From positions 1-20,865 of the forward strand of contig CANHNG010000003.1 of assembly GCA_947461915.1 (NCBI GenBank): 20,865 bases of DNA, in the 5' to 3' direction. The position numbers and the translations under genes are program-made. The DNA is from Flavobacteriaceae bacterium (GTDB taxonomy: Bacteria > Bacteroidota > Bacteroidia > Flavobacteriales > Flavobacteriaceae). This document shows, in pieces, positions 7,007 through 15,147 of the stretch (its first letter is position 1; each line of letters begins with the position of its first letter). Below the pieces are notes generated by a model that was not told the origin of the DNA, made no database searches, and saw only the letters and a list, made by a program, of their open reading frames with translations.

Positions 7007-9025
7007 ATGAAATCAAATTACCAAAAAAAGTCCCAAAACAGAGCCTTGTTCCAATTTATAGTGGCCGTATTGATGTTAATTTCAGTTCATCAGGCATCTG
7101 CAATCGACTACTATATTGATTCTGTTGCTGGAGTAGATACTAATAACGGTACATCACAAGCTACTCCTTATAAAAACGTATCCCGAATTAACGGAATGTC
7201 TTTCTCTTTGGGCACAAAGATATATTTGAAATGTGGCAGCGTTTGGAACGGCCAACAATTGAAATTTGGAGGTTCTGGAACAGCAGCTTATCCCATTGTT
7301 GTGGATCAATACGGAACAGGGGTAAAGCCAAGAATCAACGGGGATGGTCTAGTAGGGCAAGGCGTAGTTTATTTATATAATCAAGAATACATAGAAATCA
7401 ACAATTTAGAGATTACGAACTATCCGGTTTTATCTCCTTCTACCAACCCGAATAGTATTTTCTTCGTGGGTTTATATACCACATCAGGAACCAATAAAAA
7501 TCCTTATGGTGCCGATAGACGTGGAGTGATGGTGGCACTTATGAATAAAGGAACAGGTACTACTGCAGTTGCCAATCATATCTATTTAAAAAATTTAAAC
7601 ATTCACCATATCAAAGGACAGCTGGGTAATGGTTCTACGGCTGTTAATGGAGCCATTCCAAAAAGGACGGGAGGGATATATTTTGTGGTACTTGATGAAA
7701 CGACGGGAAACAATTCCAGATTTAATGATGTGTTGATTGACAATTGTGCAATAAATTATTGCGAAAATACAGGATTGGCTTTCGATAACGAAGACAATGT
7801 GTATTACCCAGGAGGCACTGAACTAGCCCTATGGACTGCCAGAAAGTTTACCAATATATTAGTGAAAAACAATATCATACACCACATTGGCAAGAATGCC
7901 ATGATTATAAGATGTACGGATGAAACGGGTTTAATAGAACGCAACGTTTGTTATGAAACTGCTGTGGGAACCACCGGGAACACCATGTTTACGGCACGAG
8001 CTAAAGGAACCGTTTTCCAGTATAATGAAGGATACTATAACAGAGCAACCACACAAAATGTAGACCCAGGAAACATTGACGGCAGTATGTACGATCCTGA
8101 TTTTGGCAGTGTAGGCGTTATTTTTCAATACAGTTACAGCCATGATAATTGTCAAGGAATTTATTGGGGGTGCAACACGCGCGGTTCAAATAACAATACG
8201 ACTGGAATTCCTGATCCAGAGGATGTAGGTTGTACTTTACGATATAACATCAGCCAAAATGATTTGGGAGATCTTGTATATTTCAACTATTCCTCCGCGG
8301 GAAATGAAATTTACAACAATGTTTTTTACATAAAATCAGGATTGAGTTCTAAAATCATTCATGAAAACGGTGGAAATAACCATACCTATAATTTTTACAA
8401 CAATATTATTTACGATGCGGGAAGCGCCACTTTTGCATGGGGTTCCGGTACAGGGGTGCAAACGCGGAATTTTAAAAACAATGTTTTTTATGGTGTTACT
8501 GTTCCTTCACAAATTGTAGATACACAAACTCTTACTTCGGATCCCTTGTTTGTGAATCCAGGAAAAGTCACAACAGGTGTGACTGCGGGTATTACGAATG
8601 TGCTTCTAGAGGGATATAAATTACAATCAGCTTCTCCGGCGCTTGCCAACGGAAAAATTATCAACCCTAACGGGAGTCAAGATTTTTTCGGCAATCTTGT
8701 AAATACCCTAACAGCACCCAATAGGGGAGCCTATCAAGGATCTGGAATCACGTTGGGATTAGCCGACTGGAAAATCAATATGCTCCATATTTATCCAAAT
8801 CCGGTTCGGAACAACCAATTCACCATTGCAGTACCTGACCAAATAAGCGGTGCTGTAACTGTTGAAATATGTAATTTAATTGGCCAATCAATATACAAAT
8901 TGACTACTGGGGTTGTCAATAATGAAATAACGATACACCCTATTGTGGCCTTGAATAGGGGCGTGTATATTGTATCGATGAAAAATGAGGGTGCAGTGTT
9001 TACCCAAAAAATCAGTGTGCCGTAA
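7007..9025 (+). CDS. Secreted right-handed beta-helix protein with T9SS sorting domain
   Basis: This 672-residue protein has a signal peptide (about 1-32, ending HQASA). A right-handed parallel beta-helix (about 35-585) starts with YYIDSVAGVDTNNGTSQATP, a pattern common at the N-terminus of Bacteroidota pectate lyase-like proteins. Repeated Asn-rich rungs follow (NNLEITNYP, IDNCAINYCENTG, KNNIIHHIGKNAMI, YNNVFYI). Residues from about 593 (LHIYPNPVRNNQF) to the end (GVYIVSMKNEGAVFTQKISV) form a type A T9SS sorting domain, so the protein is exported through the outer membrane and probably anchored there or released. The fold suggests a polysaccharide lyase, hydrolase or binding protein, but I do not recognise the family or catalytic residues. 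The N-terminal region of the 1821-aa protein at 15148 is a close paralogue. A shared operator lies just upstream, and a terminator follows at 9089. Confidence 0.85.
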   Translation: MKSNYQKKSQNRALFQFIVAVLMLISVHQASAIDYYIDSVAGVDTNNGTSQATPYKNVSRINGMSFSLGTKIYLKCGSVWNGQQLKFGGSGTAAYPIVVDQYGTGVKPRINGDGLVGQGVVYLYNQEYIEINNLEITNYPVLSPSTNPNSIFFVGLYTTSGTNKNPYGADRRGVMVALMNKGTGTTAVANHIYLKNLNIHHIKGQLGNGSTAVNGAIPKRTGGIYFVVLDETTGNNSRFNDVLIDNCAINYCENTGLAFDNEDNVYYPGGTELALWTARKFTNILVKNNIIHHIGKNAMIIRCTDETGLIERNVCYETAVGTTGNTMFTARAKGTVFQYNEGYYNRATTQNVDPGNIDGSMYDPDFGSVGVIFQYSYSHDNCQGIYWGCNTRGSNNNTTGIPDPEDVGCTLRYNISQNDLGDLVYFNYSSAGNEIYNNVFYIKSGLSSKIIHENGGNNHTYNFYNNIIYDAGSATFAWGSGTGVQTRNFKNNVFYGVTVPSQIVDTQTLTSDPLFVNPGKVTTGVTAGITNVLLEGYKLQSASPALANGKIINPNGSQDFFGNLVNTLTAPNRGAYQGSGITLGLADWKINMLHIYPNPVRNNQFTIAVPDQISGAVTVEICNLIGQSIYKLTTGVVNNEITIHPIVALNRGVYIVSMKNEGAVFTQKISVP

Positions 9026-9088
9026 AAGCGGTAGTCGTTTAAAACCGCATACAACGGTTTAATTAAAATTTCATAATTCAAGTGATTG

Positions 9089-9127
9089 GGCTTTCATGGT
9101 AACAAAATTGCCGTGAAAGCCTTTTTT
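9089..9127 (+). terminator. Rho-independent terminator after the 672-aa beta-helix gene
   Basis: GGCTTTCATGG (9089-9099) pairs with CCGTGAAAGCC (9111-9121) through one G-T wobble, with an 11-base loop, followed by TTTTTT at 9122-9127. It lies 64 bases after the stop and separates this gene from the 1782-aa gene. Confidence 0.85.
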
Positions 9128-9201
9128 AATTTTTCCCCATTCCAAATTCCTCAAAGCTGTATTTCAGATTTCGGCACCTATTTACGATTCGTTAATTTTA
9201 A

Positions 9202-9372
9202 AACCAAACAAATTTTAAATTCATTGAATTGAACCGAGGTTGTTTTAATCATTTCGAGGCCGCTGACTCTGGCAAAGCTAACGAACAAAGTAAATCACAT
9301 TATTCGAGCAGCAGATGCGATTTTGCCCGTTGCACGAAATGGCAAAACACGGTTTTTTTCTCATTTTGCTGA
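9202..9372 (+). other. ATG-less open frame in the 608-base gap; possible decayed gene or repeat
   Basis: The region 9026-9633 has no convincing gene. Within it one frame stays open for 56 codons between TAA 9199-9201 and TGA 9370-9372. It reads through FNHFEAADSGKANEQSKSHY and CDFARCTKWQNTVFFSFC. It has no ATG (only TTG at 9226) and is more G+C-rich between about 9250 and 9350 than the DNA around it. It could be the tail of a lost gene or part of a dispersed intergenic element. No function is claimed. Confidence 0.25.
9321..9347. repeat. Short inverted repeat in the leader region
   Basis: TTTTGCC (9321-9327) and GGCAAAA (9341-9347) are exact inverted copies with a 13-base loop, followed a few bases later by a T run at 9353. 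It could be a weak second terminator below the stronger one at 9089. Confidence 0.35.
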
Positions 9373-9407
9373 ACACACAATTGCAGCATGTGTTTTTTTC
9401 TCATTTT
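9352..9407 (+). repeat. 16-base direct repeat, two T-rich copies 40 bases apart
   Basis: GTTTTTTTCTCATTTT occurs at 9352-9367 and again at 9392-9407. The second copy is preceded by an inverted repeat AACACA...TGTGTT, and the first by TTTTGCC...GGCAAAA. Both look like weak hairpin plus T-tract units, possibly tandem terminators shielding the next promoter. Confidence 0.5.
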
Positions 9408-9518
9408 TTATTGTGGATATAAAAATTTTGTCCCCATATTTTAGGGACATCTTGAAAATGTTAACAACTTTTTTATGGATTTCCATTATTTTTATTTTTC
9501 TATTACAAATAATTTTAT

Positions 9519-9526
9519 TACGTTTG
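9519..9526 (+). promoter_or_regulatory. -7 promoter box upstream of the 1782-aa gene
   Basis: TACGTTTG matches the Bacteroidota primary sigma -7 consensus TAnnTTTG exactly and ends nine bases before the operator at 9536. No good -33 TTG is seen at the expected distance. The start of transcription would fall at or just before the palindrome. Confidence 0.6.
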
Positions 9527-9532
9527 TTTTCT

Positions 9533-9584
9533 ATTCGTGTACGTACACGTTTTTTTTATTCAAAAAACGTTATCGTACACGAAT
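9533..9584. repeat. 52-bp interrupted inverted repeat enclosing the operator
   Basis: ATTCGTGTACG (9533-9543) is exactly complementary to CGTACACGAAT (9574-9584). Inside it, ACGTTTTTT (9547-9555) is exactly complementary to AAAAAACGT (9562-9570). Both pairs share one centre, between 9558 and 9559. Three unpaired bases on each side and a six-base loop interrupt the arms. Transcribed, it would form a long hairpin in the 5' leader of the 1782-aa gene. As DNA it places two opposed operator half sites around an A/T tract. Confidence 0.75.
9536..9549. promoter_or_regulatory. Perfect palindromic operator before the 1782-aa gene
   Basis: CGTGTACGTACACG is a perfect 14-bp palindrome. It differs from the copies at 2934 and 6941 by a single central A to T change that completes the symmetry. 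It lies 84 bases before the ATG at 9634. A partial second copy, CGTTATCGTACACG (9568-9581), has one intact half site with its centre 32 bp away, about three helical turns, which would allow paired binding. Confidence 0.7.
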
Positions 9585-9633
9585 GGTACAAACATTTATT
9601 AACTATTTTCAAAAACCTTTATTTTTAAATTAG

Positions 9634-12600
9634 ATGAAAAAAAATCTACAAAAAATGTACGATGGTAAGACACTAGGTGTCTTATTGGTCGTCCTATTGC
9701 TGTTTTTTGGCAGTAATAGCATGAATGCCCAGGCCTTTTCGGCCACCTGGCCCTTTACCAGTGGGACAGCTGCTTCAGTAACGGGTGATGGTAGTAGTAA
9801 TGTATCCGCAAATGCGGCTTCCTACACTACTGGAACACTTGGGACGGTTACCTTTGCCTCCGCTACAACAACAACCGGGTTTCTTAATGGAACTGGTCTT
9901 TCGGGTAGGGCAGCAACTTCTTGTGCTTCATCCTATAATTCAGTGGGTTCGACTTCTCCAGCCGCTCCTTATATTGAATATAAGATAGTGCCTAATGCGG
10001 GTTATAAAATGACAACCAATAGTTTTACGTTTACTGTTGAGCAAGTTACTAATGTAACAAATGTTGTAGTCGCTGCTGGATATTCGGTAAACGGAGGATC
10101 ATCTTTTACGGGTCTCGCGGCTCCTACTACTTCTGGATCATTTACTGCGCCTTCAGCCAATGCTAGTCCAACAGCGTCTAACTATGGAACTTCTGCTACT
10201 GCTCCTGCCACTTGTGCTGGAACTTTTACTTTTACCGTTCCCGCCGCCACTATCGCGGCGACCAACTCTTTTATATTAAGGGTGGTTGTTTGGAGAAATA
10301 ATGCCAGTAATAGTTCATCGGCTAATTTAAAAATTTCACCTCCGGTGATTACAGGTACCACCGAGGTTAATGTTGCACCAGTGATCACGGCTCCAACTCC
10401 TGGAACCTTGAGTAATTTTAATTACATTGCTGGAGCAGGACCTTCTATTTCTAAATCGTTTGTGGTAGCAGGAACAAATCTTACGGCCGATCTTGTGGTG
10501 ACACCGGCAACGGATTATGAAATTTCTTCAGATAATGCCTCTTTTTCAACAACACCAATTTCATTGACTCCTACTGCAGGAACAGTAGCATCCACTACTT
10601 TGTATGCTAGGCTTGCTGCTGGAAAAGTCTCGGGGACGTACATGAATAGGTATATGAACATTACTTCTACCGATGCTGTAACTCAGAGTGTGGTGTGTAG
10701 CGGGTTTGTCACGGCAAATTATTCGTATGTGGGTTCAGGATCATTGGCTGATGTTAATAATTGGGGAGACGCCAGCGACGGCTCAGGGAATCATCCTTTA
10801 AACTTTACAGGCAATTATCAATATTTCACGATTAAAAATACCTCGGCTGTTGCGACAGATGTCCCTTGGACGGTTAGCGGTACTGGTTCTAGAATTATTG
10901 TGGGTTCTCCATCCTCACCTGCTGTAGCGCTAACCATCACAAGTGGAGCCAACATTATTGGCGGTCCAGTCGATTTGTCGAGCGCTAGTTCAGGGTCTAA
11001 TATATTGGTGGTAGCCAATACTTCTTTCTTACCAGCAAACTTAGGAACATTAGACGCGAGTTCAACATTAGAATTTCAAGCGACTATTACTTCAACACTA
11101 GCTACTTATGGAAATAATATCCTTGTTAGTGGAGGTACTTTTAGCCATGCTCCGTCTGGAGGTGCTGCTAATGTTACAGGTAATGTTACCGTAACGGGTG
11201 GGTCCTTTGTGTTGGCAGGTACCTCTGCTTCAACCATTTCAGGAAATGTTACCGTGACGGGTGGAGAGTTTAAAACGAATTCATCTACCATTACCGGGAA
11301 TGTTACGGTTTCAGGAACCGGTATATTTAACCTTAACACAGGAGGTTCTGCCAGAACATTAACCCTTAACGGTAATTTGGATGTTTCGGGAACTGGTGGA
11401 ATTGTAAACAGTGGGGTGACTTCATCTAATGGTTCTGTTCAAGCATTTCATATCAACTTATCCGGAACGGGTAAAACAATTGCCTATTCGGCTTCGGGAA
11501 GTAACCTAACCAAAACGAATTTTTATGTGATTGGAAGTTATGCTTTATCTGGGGATTTAGACTATTCTTCAGCGGGTACTACAGTATTTGCTGCGGGTCA
11601 AGGGTTTTTTACAAGACAAATTTCGGTACTTTCTACAGGAAGTTTGAGTATGGGTGCCCACACTTTAAAAATGGGGAATGCGATTTTAAACGTAACAGCT
11701 CCGGGTACGCTTACTGATGAAGCAGCAACTATTGTTGAAACTACGTGTGCGGCTTATAATGCCCATGACGTACTTGAAGTAAATGAACCTATTGCTCAGG
11801 CAGCTATTCTACCTTCCAGAACATGGTTAGGAACCGTAAAATACAATTATGGTTCTGGTGCTTATGGTCAGAAAATTGTGGATGGTACGTATAATAATAT
11901 TGTCCTTAATAACACTTATGGCGCTGAATTAAGTGGGAATGCTACCGTAAATGGTGCGCTTACTTTTACTGCAGGTAAAATTACCACAGGAACCAACACC
12001 TTGGCAATAGCAACTTCAGGAAGCATTTCCGGAGCTGGAACAGGATGGGTAATTGGTAATTTAAAAAAATTAACCGCTTCAGGGGCTAGTCCTTCATATA
12101 CGTATGCTATAGGAGATGCCACTACTTATATTCCTTTAGCGTTGACTTTCTCAGGTAACACTTCAGCAGCAGGAGGTCTTTCGGCTTCAACTGCTTCAGG
12201 AGATCACGCTCTTGTTGCGAGTTCCTATCTTAACGGTGCAAAAAGTGTAAACAGAACTTGGACTTTGACTAATGATTCATTAGCTGATTTCGGAACGTAT
12301 GATGCTGCTTTTGGGTATGCAATTGGGGACAATGATGCTAATACTGCACCAGCCAATTATAGAGTAGGTTTGTATAGTGCTGACACATGGTCCTATTTAA
12401 CAACTTCAGGAACTATAACTGACAGCGCTGTTACAGTGACTGGTATTTCAAGTTTTGGTGATTTTGCCATTGGAGAATATGTTAGTGCACCAGCTGCTGA
12501 GCCGGCTTCTTTTTGTAGTTCGGCAAATCCTACCATTGCGAGCCTAAGTGGTTCTACTAGTGCTACAGCTCCAAAATGGTATGCTGCTGAAACTGGAGGA

Positions 12601-14982
12601 AGTGTTTTAGCTTCAGATTTGGCATTAGCTTCAGGAACGTATTATGTTTCCCAAACTATTGACGGGGTGGAGAGTGCAAGAACATCAGTTGGGGTTACGA
12701 TAACTTCTAGTACAACAACAGGAAGTGAAACAGTATCAGCATGTGGTACGTCATACACTTGGCCATTAAACGGTCAGTCGTATTCTGCTTCAGGAAACTA
12801 TGATTATGTCGTAGGATGTAACACTGCTACGTTAACTTTGACCTTAACGCCAAACACTACAACAGGTAGTGAGTCCGTATCGGCTTGTGGAAGTTCTTAT
12901 ACTTGGCCATTAAACAGTCAATCATATACTGCTTCAGGAACGTATCCATACGTTGTAGGATGTAACACCGCCACATTGACTTTGACATTGACGCCAGCTA
13001 CAAACAACACGACTACGGTTTCTGCATTTAACACCTATACTTGGGCTAATAATGGAGAAACTTATACCACAAGTGGTACCAAAACAGGGACTACGACCAA
13101 TTGTGTGACAGAGAAGTTAGATTTAACCATTACGACCACTCAAATCCCAACAAGTCCTATGGCATTATGTGCCGGAAAATTTGTAGCGGATGCTATTGGA
13201 AATACTAGTTTGAAATTCTATAAAGATAACCTTGCAAAAACAACAGCTCCATTAGTTGCAGCTACTACCAAATTAGTTTCAGGTACAACGTACTGGGTGA
13301 CGGAAATGATAGGTGTTGTAGAAAGTCCAAGAGTACCTGTAGTGGTAAACTTGACGGCTCTTGTTGCGCCAACTACAATAGCATCGACAGAGGCTAAATT
13401 AATCTGTAAATATATTGGTACTGATAATTTAGTAACGTTCACCACTGCACCAGTTACAGGAGCTTCTTCTTACACCTGGACTGCCCCATTAGGAGCGGTA
13501 ATAACAAATGATGGTGCCACGGCTCTTATCAGTTTTAAAAATGTAAGCGCCACAGCGGGAGCTATCGGTTCAGTAACCGTTGATTCTAATAATGCCTTAG
13601 GATGTCCATCAGGAAAACCAAAAGCATTGGCTTTGACTACCAAAGCGCCAACGGCTCCTAAAACAGTAGCGCTTACTATTAATGGTGTTGCAGTTAAAAA
13701 AGCGGGTAACTTTGTAGGAGATGCTTCTAAAATACTTACATTGACAGTTACCGATCCTAGCTTAACAGCTGATCACTATGATTTTACTTTACCAGAAGGT
13801 GTAAGTGATGTAACAGGAGCTACATCTGTAGGAGGTAGTACAACTCTTTATACTACTCCTTATACAACTACTTCAACAGTGTTAACATTTAATCTAGGAG
13901 GAGTTCAAGCATCTAATACAGCTCTTGCATTTACTGCAACTTCAGTTGCTGGTTGTGGTTCTAGTTCTAAAACGTTAAGCGTTGCTAGAGCAGAGGCAGG
14001 AACACCTAAAGGAATAGTTCTTACCGATGCTACTCTTGCTGATGCTACTGCTATTCCAGCAGTTCTTCCAATAGTACTTAAGAAATTAGACAGCTACACT
14101 GGTTCATTGAAAACAAGAACCTTGACTTTGACTGCTACGCCTAATACAACAGCAGGTTCAGAGGCTACCTCATACAAATGGGTATTGCCAGCAGCTGCAA
14201 CAGTTGTTGGTGGTACTGCTACTGCTGTAGAGGGTCAAGCTAATACGTATACTAGTACTTCTAAAGTTATTAGTATAAATTTAGCTAGTGTTGGTACTGA
14301 AACTGCATTCACTTTTAGAGTGTTTGGAGTGAACGGTAATGGAGCTTCATTGGCTTCTAAAGACTTGGCTTGTACTAGCGCGTTGCCAAAAGCACCAGCT
14401 GCTATTTATGCGGGTACTAATACATCGCTTTCAGGAACTAAATTCCTTGCCTACAGCCCTAGTTGTGGTACGGTTACTATAAGTGTACCGGCAGTGTTTG
14501 GTGTTGAGAATAATTTTGAGGTAACTGCTGGTACAGCAGGTTTGCCAACAATTGCATCACATGAACCAGGCAGCAACGTAGCTACTATTGATCTTTCAGC
14601 TTTGGGGGGATCTGTTGCAGCTAAATCTACGATTACCATTAGAGCAATTGCTTATACTGCTACAGGACCTATTTATAAAGATTATATAATCAAAATAGGT
14701 ACTGCTTGTTCAGCACCTACTAGAATCGCACCAGAAGCAGCAACTGCTACTGAAAAATTCAGCGCGGTGGCCTATCCAAATCCAGCTGCGGAAGGATTCA
14801 GAGTTAAATCTAGTAACGGAAAATCATTTGGAGTACAGGTGTATGACATGTTGGGTCGTTCAATCGAACAACGTCAGATGAGCTCTGATGCTCAAATAGG
14901 GTCTAACTATGCTAAAGGGATTTACAATGTAATTGTAAACCAAGGAGCAAGCGTGAAAACACTACGAGTGATTAAGCAATAG
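9634..14982 (+). CDS. Giant repetitive cell-surface protein secreted by T9SS
   Basis: This 1782-residue protein has a signal peptide (about 1-34, ending SMNAQA). Residues 35-240 are a Ser/Thr/Gly-rich beta domain, and an Ig-like domain lies at about 245-360 (TPGTLSNFNYIAGAGPSISK). Beta-solenoid-like rungs sit near 516-562 (GNVTVTGG repeats). An Ig-like unit at about 952-1025 (SGTYYVSQTIDGVESARTSV) matches the array in the 1821-aa protein. Two near-identical 48-residue units and a degenerate third occupy 1027-1168, and Ig/PKD-like modules run from there to about 1700. The end, from about 1707 (AYPNPAAEGF) through VQVYDMLGRS to KTLRVIKQ, is a type A T9SS sorting domain. I see no enzyme motif. 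It probably acts as an adhesin, scaffold or carbohydrate-binding surface protein. A promoter and a palindromic operator shared with the malonate operon lie upstream, suggesting induction together. Confidence 0.85.
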   Translation: MKKNLQKMYDGKTLGVLLVVLLLFFGSNSMNAQAFSATWPFTSGTAASVTGDGSSNVSANAASYTTGTLGTVTFASATTTTGFLNGTGLSGRAATSCASSYNSVGSTSPAAPYIEYKIVPNAGYKMTTNSFTFTVEQVTNVTNVVVAAGYSVNGGSSFTGLAAPTTSGSFTAPSANASPTASNYGTSATAPATCAGTFTFTVPAATIAATNSFILRVVVWRNNASNSSSANLKISPPVITGTTEVNVAPVITAPTPGTLSNFNYIAGAGPSISKSFVVAGTNLTADLVVTPATDYEISSDNASFSTTPISLTPTAGTVASTTLYARLAAGKVSGTYMNRYMNITSTDAVTQSVVCSGFVTANYSYVGSGSLADVNNWGDASDGSGNHPLNFTGNYQYFTIKNTSAVATDVPWTVSGTGSRIIVGSPSSPAVALTITSGANIIGGPVDLSSASSGSNILVVANTSFLPANLGTLDASSTLEFQATITSTLATYGNNILVSGGTFSHAPSGGAANVTGNVTVTGGSFVLAGTSASTISGNVTVTGGEFKTNSSTITGNVTVSGTGIFNLNTGGSARTLTLNGNLDVSGTGGIVNSGVTSSNGSVQAFHINLSGTGKTIAYSASGSNLTKTNFYVIGSYALSGDLDYSSAGTTVFAAGQGFFTRQISVLSTGSLSMGAHTLKMGNAILNVTAPGTLTDEAATIVETTCAAYNAHDVLEVNEPIAQAAILPSRTWLGTVKYNYGSGAYGQKIVDGTYNNIVLNNTYGAELSGNATVNGALTFTAGKITTGTNTLAIATSGSISGAGTGWVIGNLKKLTASGASPSYTYAIGDATTYIPLALTFSGNTSAAGGLSASTASGDHALVASSYLNGAKSVNRTWTLTNDSLADFGTYDAAFGYAIGDNDANTAPANYRVGLYSADTWSYLTTSGTITDSAVTVTGISSFGDFAIGEYVSAPAAEPASFCSSANPTIASLSGSTSATAPKWYAAETGGSVLASDLALASGTYYVSQTIDGVESARTSVGVTITSSTTTGSETVSACGTSYTWPLNGQSYSASGNYDYVVGCNTATLTLTLTPNTTTGSESVSACGSSYTWPLNSQSYTASGTYPYVVGCNTATLTLTLTPATNNTTTVSAFNTYTWANNGETYTTSGTKTGTTTNCVTEKLDLTITTTQIPTSPMALCAGKFVADAIGNTSLKFYKDNLAKTTAPLVAATTKLVSGTTYWVTEMIGVVESPRVPVVVNLTALVAPTTIASTEAKLICKYIGTDNLVTFTTAPVTGASSYTWTAPLGAVITNDGATALISFKNVSATAGAIGSVTVDSNNALGCPSGKPKALALTTKAPTAPKTVALTINGVAVKKAGNFVGDASKILTLTVTDPSLTADHYDFTLPEGVSDVTGATSVGGSTTLYTTPYTTTSTVLTFNLGGVQASNTALAFTATSVAGCGSSSKTLSVARAEAGTPKGIVLTDATLADATAIPAVLPIVLKKLDSYTGSLKTRTLTLTATPNTTAGSEATSYKWVLPAAATVVGGTATAVEGQANTYTSTSKVISINLASVGTETAFTFRVFGVNGNGASLASKDLACTSALPKAPAAIYAGTNTSLSGTKFLAYSPSCGTVTISVPAVFGVENNFEVTAGTAGLPTIASHEPGSNVATIDLSALGGSVAAKSTITIRAIAYTATGPIYKDYIIKIGTACSAPTRIAPEAATATEKFSAVAYPNPAAEGFRVKSSNGKSFGVQVYDMLGRSIEQRQMSSDAQIGSNYAKGIYNVIVNQGASVKTLRVIKQ
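11179..11319 (+). repeat. Short internal coding repeats (GNVTV rungs)
   Basis: GGNAATGTTAC-type units begin at 11179, 11242 and 11296, encoding GNVTVTGG, GNVTVTGG and GNVTVSGT with spacings of 21 and 18 residues. This period fits successive rungs of a beta-solenoid. Confidence 0.6.
12712..13137 (+). repeat. Tandem 48-residue units in the 1782-aa protein
   Basis: Two 144-base units (12712-12855 and 12856-12999) encode TTTGSE(T/S)VSACG(T/S)SYTWPLN followed by a stretch ending GCNTATLTLTLTP. A third, shorter and diverged unit runs to about 13137 (SAFNTYTWANNGETY). The first two differ at only a few residues, which points to a fairly recent duplication. Confidence 0.85.
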
Positions 14983-15005
14983 TTTAATCAGTCAGTAATT
15001 AAAAA

Positions 15006-15041
15006 AAAGGGATAGTCTTTAAAGACTATCCCTTTAATTAC
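15006..15041 (+). terminator. Terminator-like 30-bp perfect palindrome after the 1782-aa gene
   Basis: AAAGGGATAGTCTTT (15006-15020) is followed directly by its exact complement (15021-15035). With a small TTTAAA loop this gives a strong stem closed by GGG/CCC. The T tract after it is short (TTTAATTA), and A8 precedes it, so it may end transcription on either strand or stabilise the mRNA 3' end. Confidence 0.7.
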
Positions 15042-15147
15042 AATATACAAATAGTAATAAAAAAGCATTTGAATACCCCTTATTTCTTAAATTTTTCCTC
15101 TAAATTCGCTGTGGGACCTTATACGCTATGGCACAATAATAAAACCT

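Noticed and set aside
9323..9628. 101-codon + strand ORF in the gap before the 1782-aa gene
   Set aside because: It starts with TTG, is hydrophobic because of T-rich DNA, and covers the -7 box, the operator and the inverted repeat. It is most likely not a gene.
14921..14939. Inverted repeat TTTACAAT/ATTGTAAA, also present at 20552-20570
   Set aside because: It encodes the conserved YNVIVN of the two sorting domains, so shared protein sequence and codon choice explain it.
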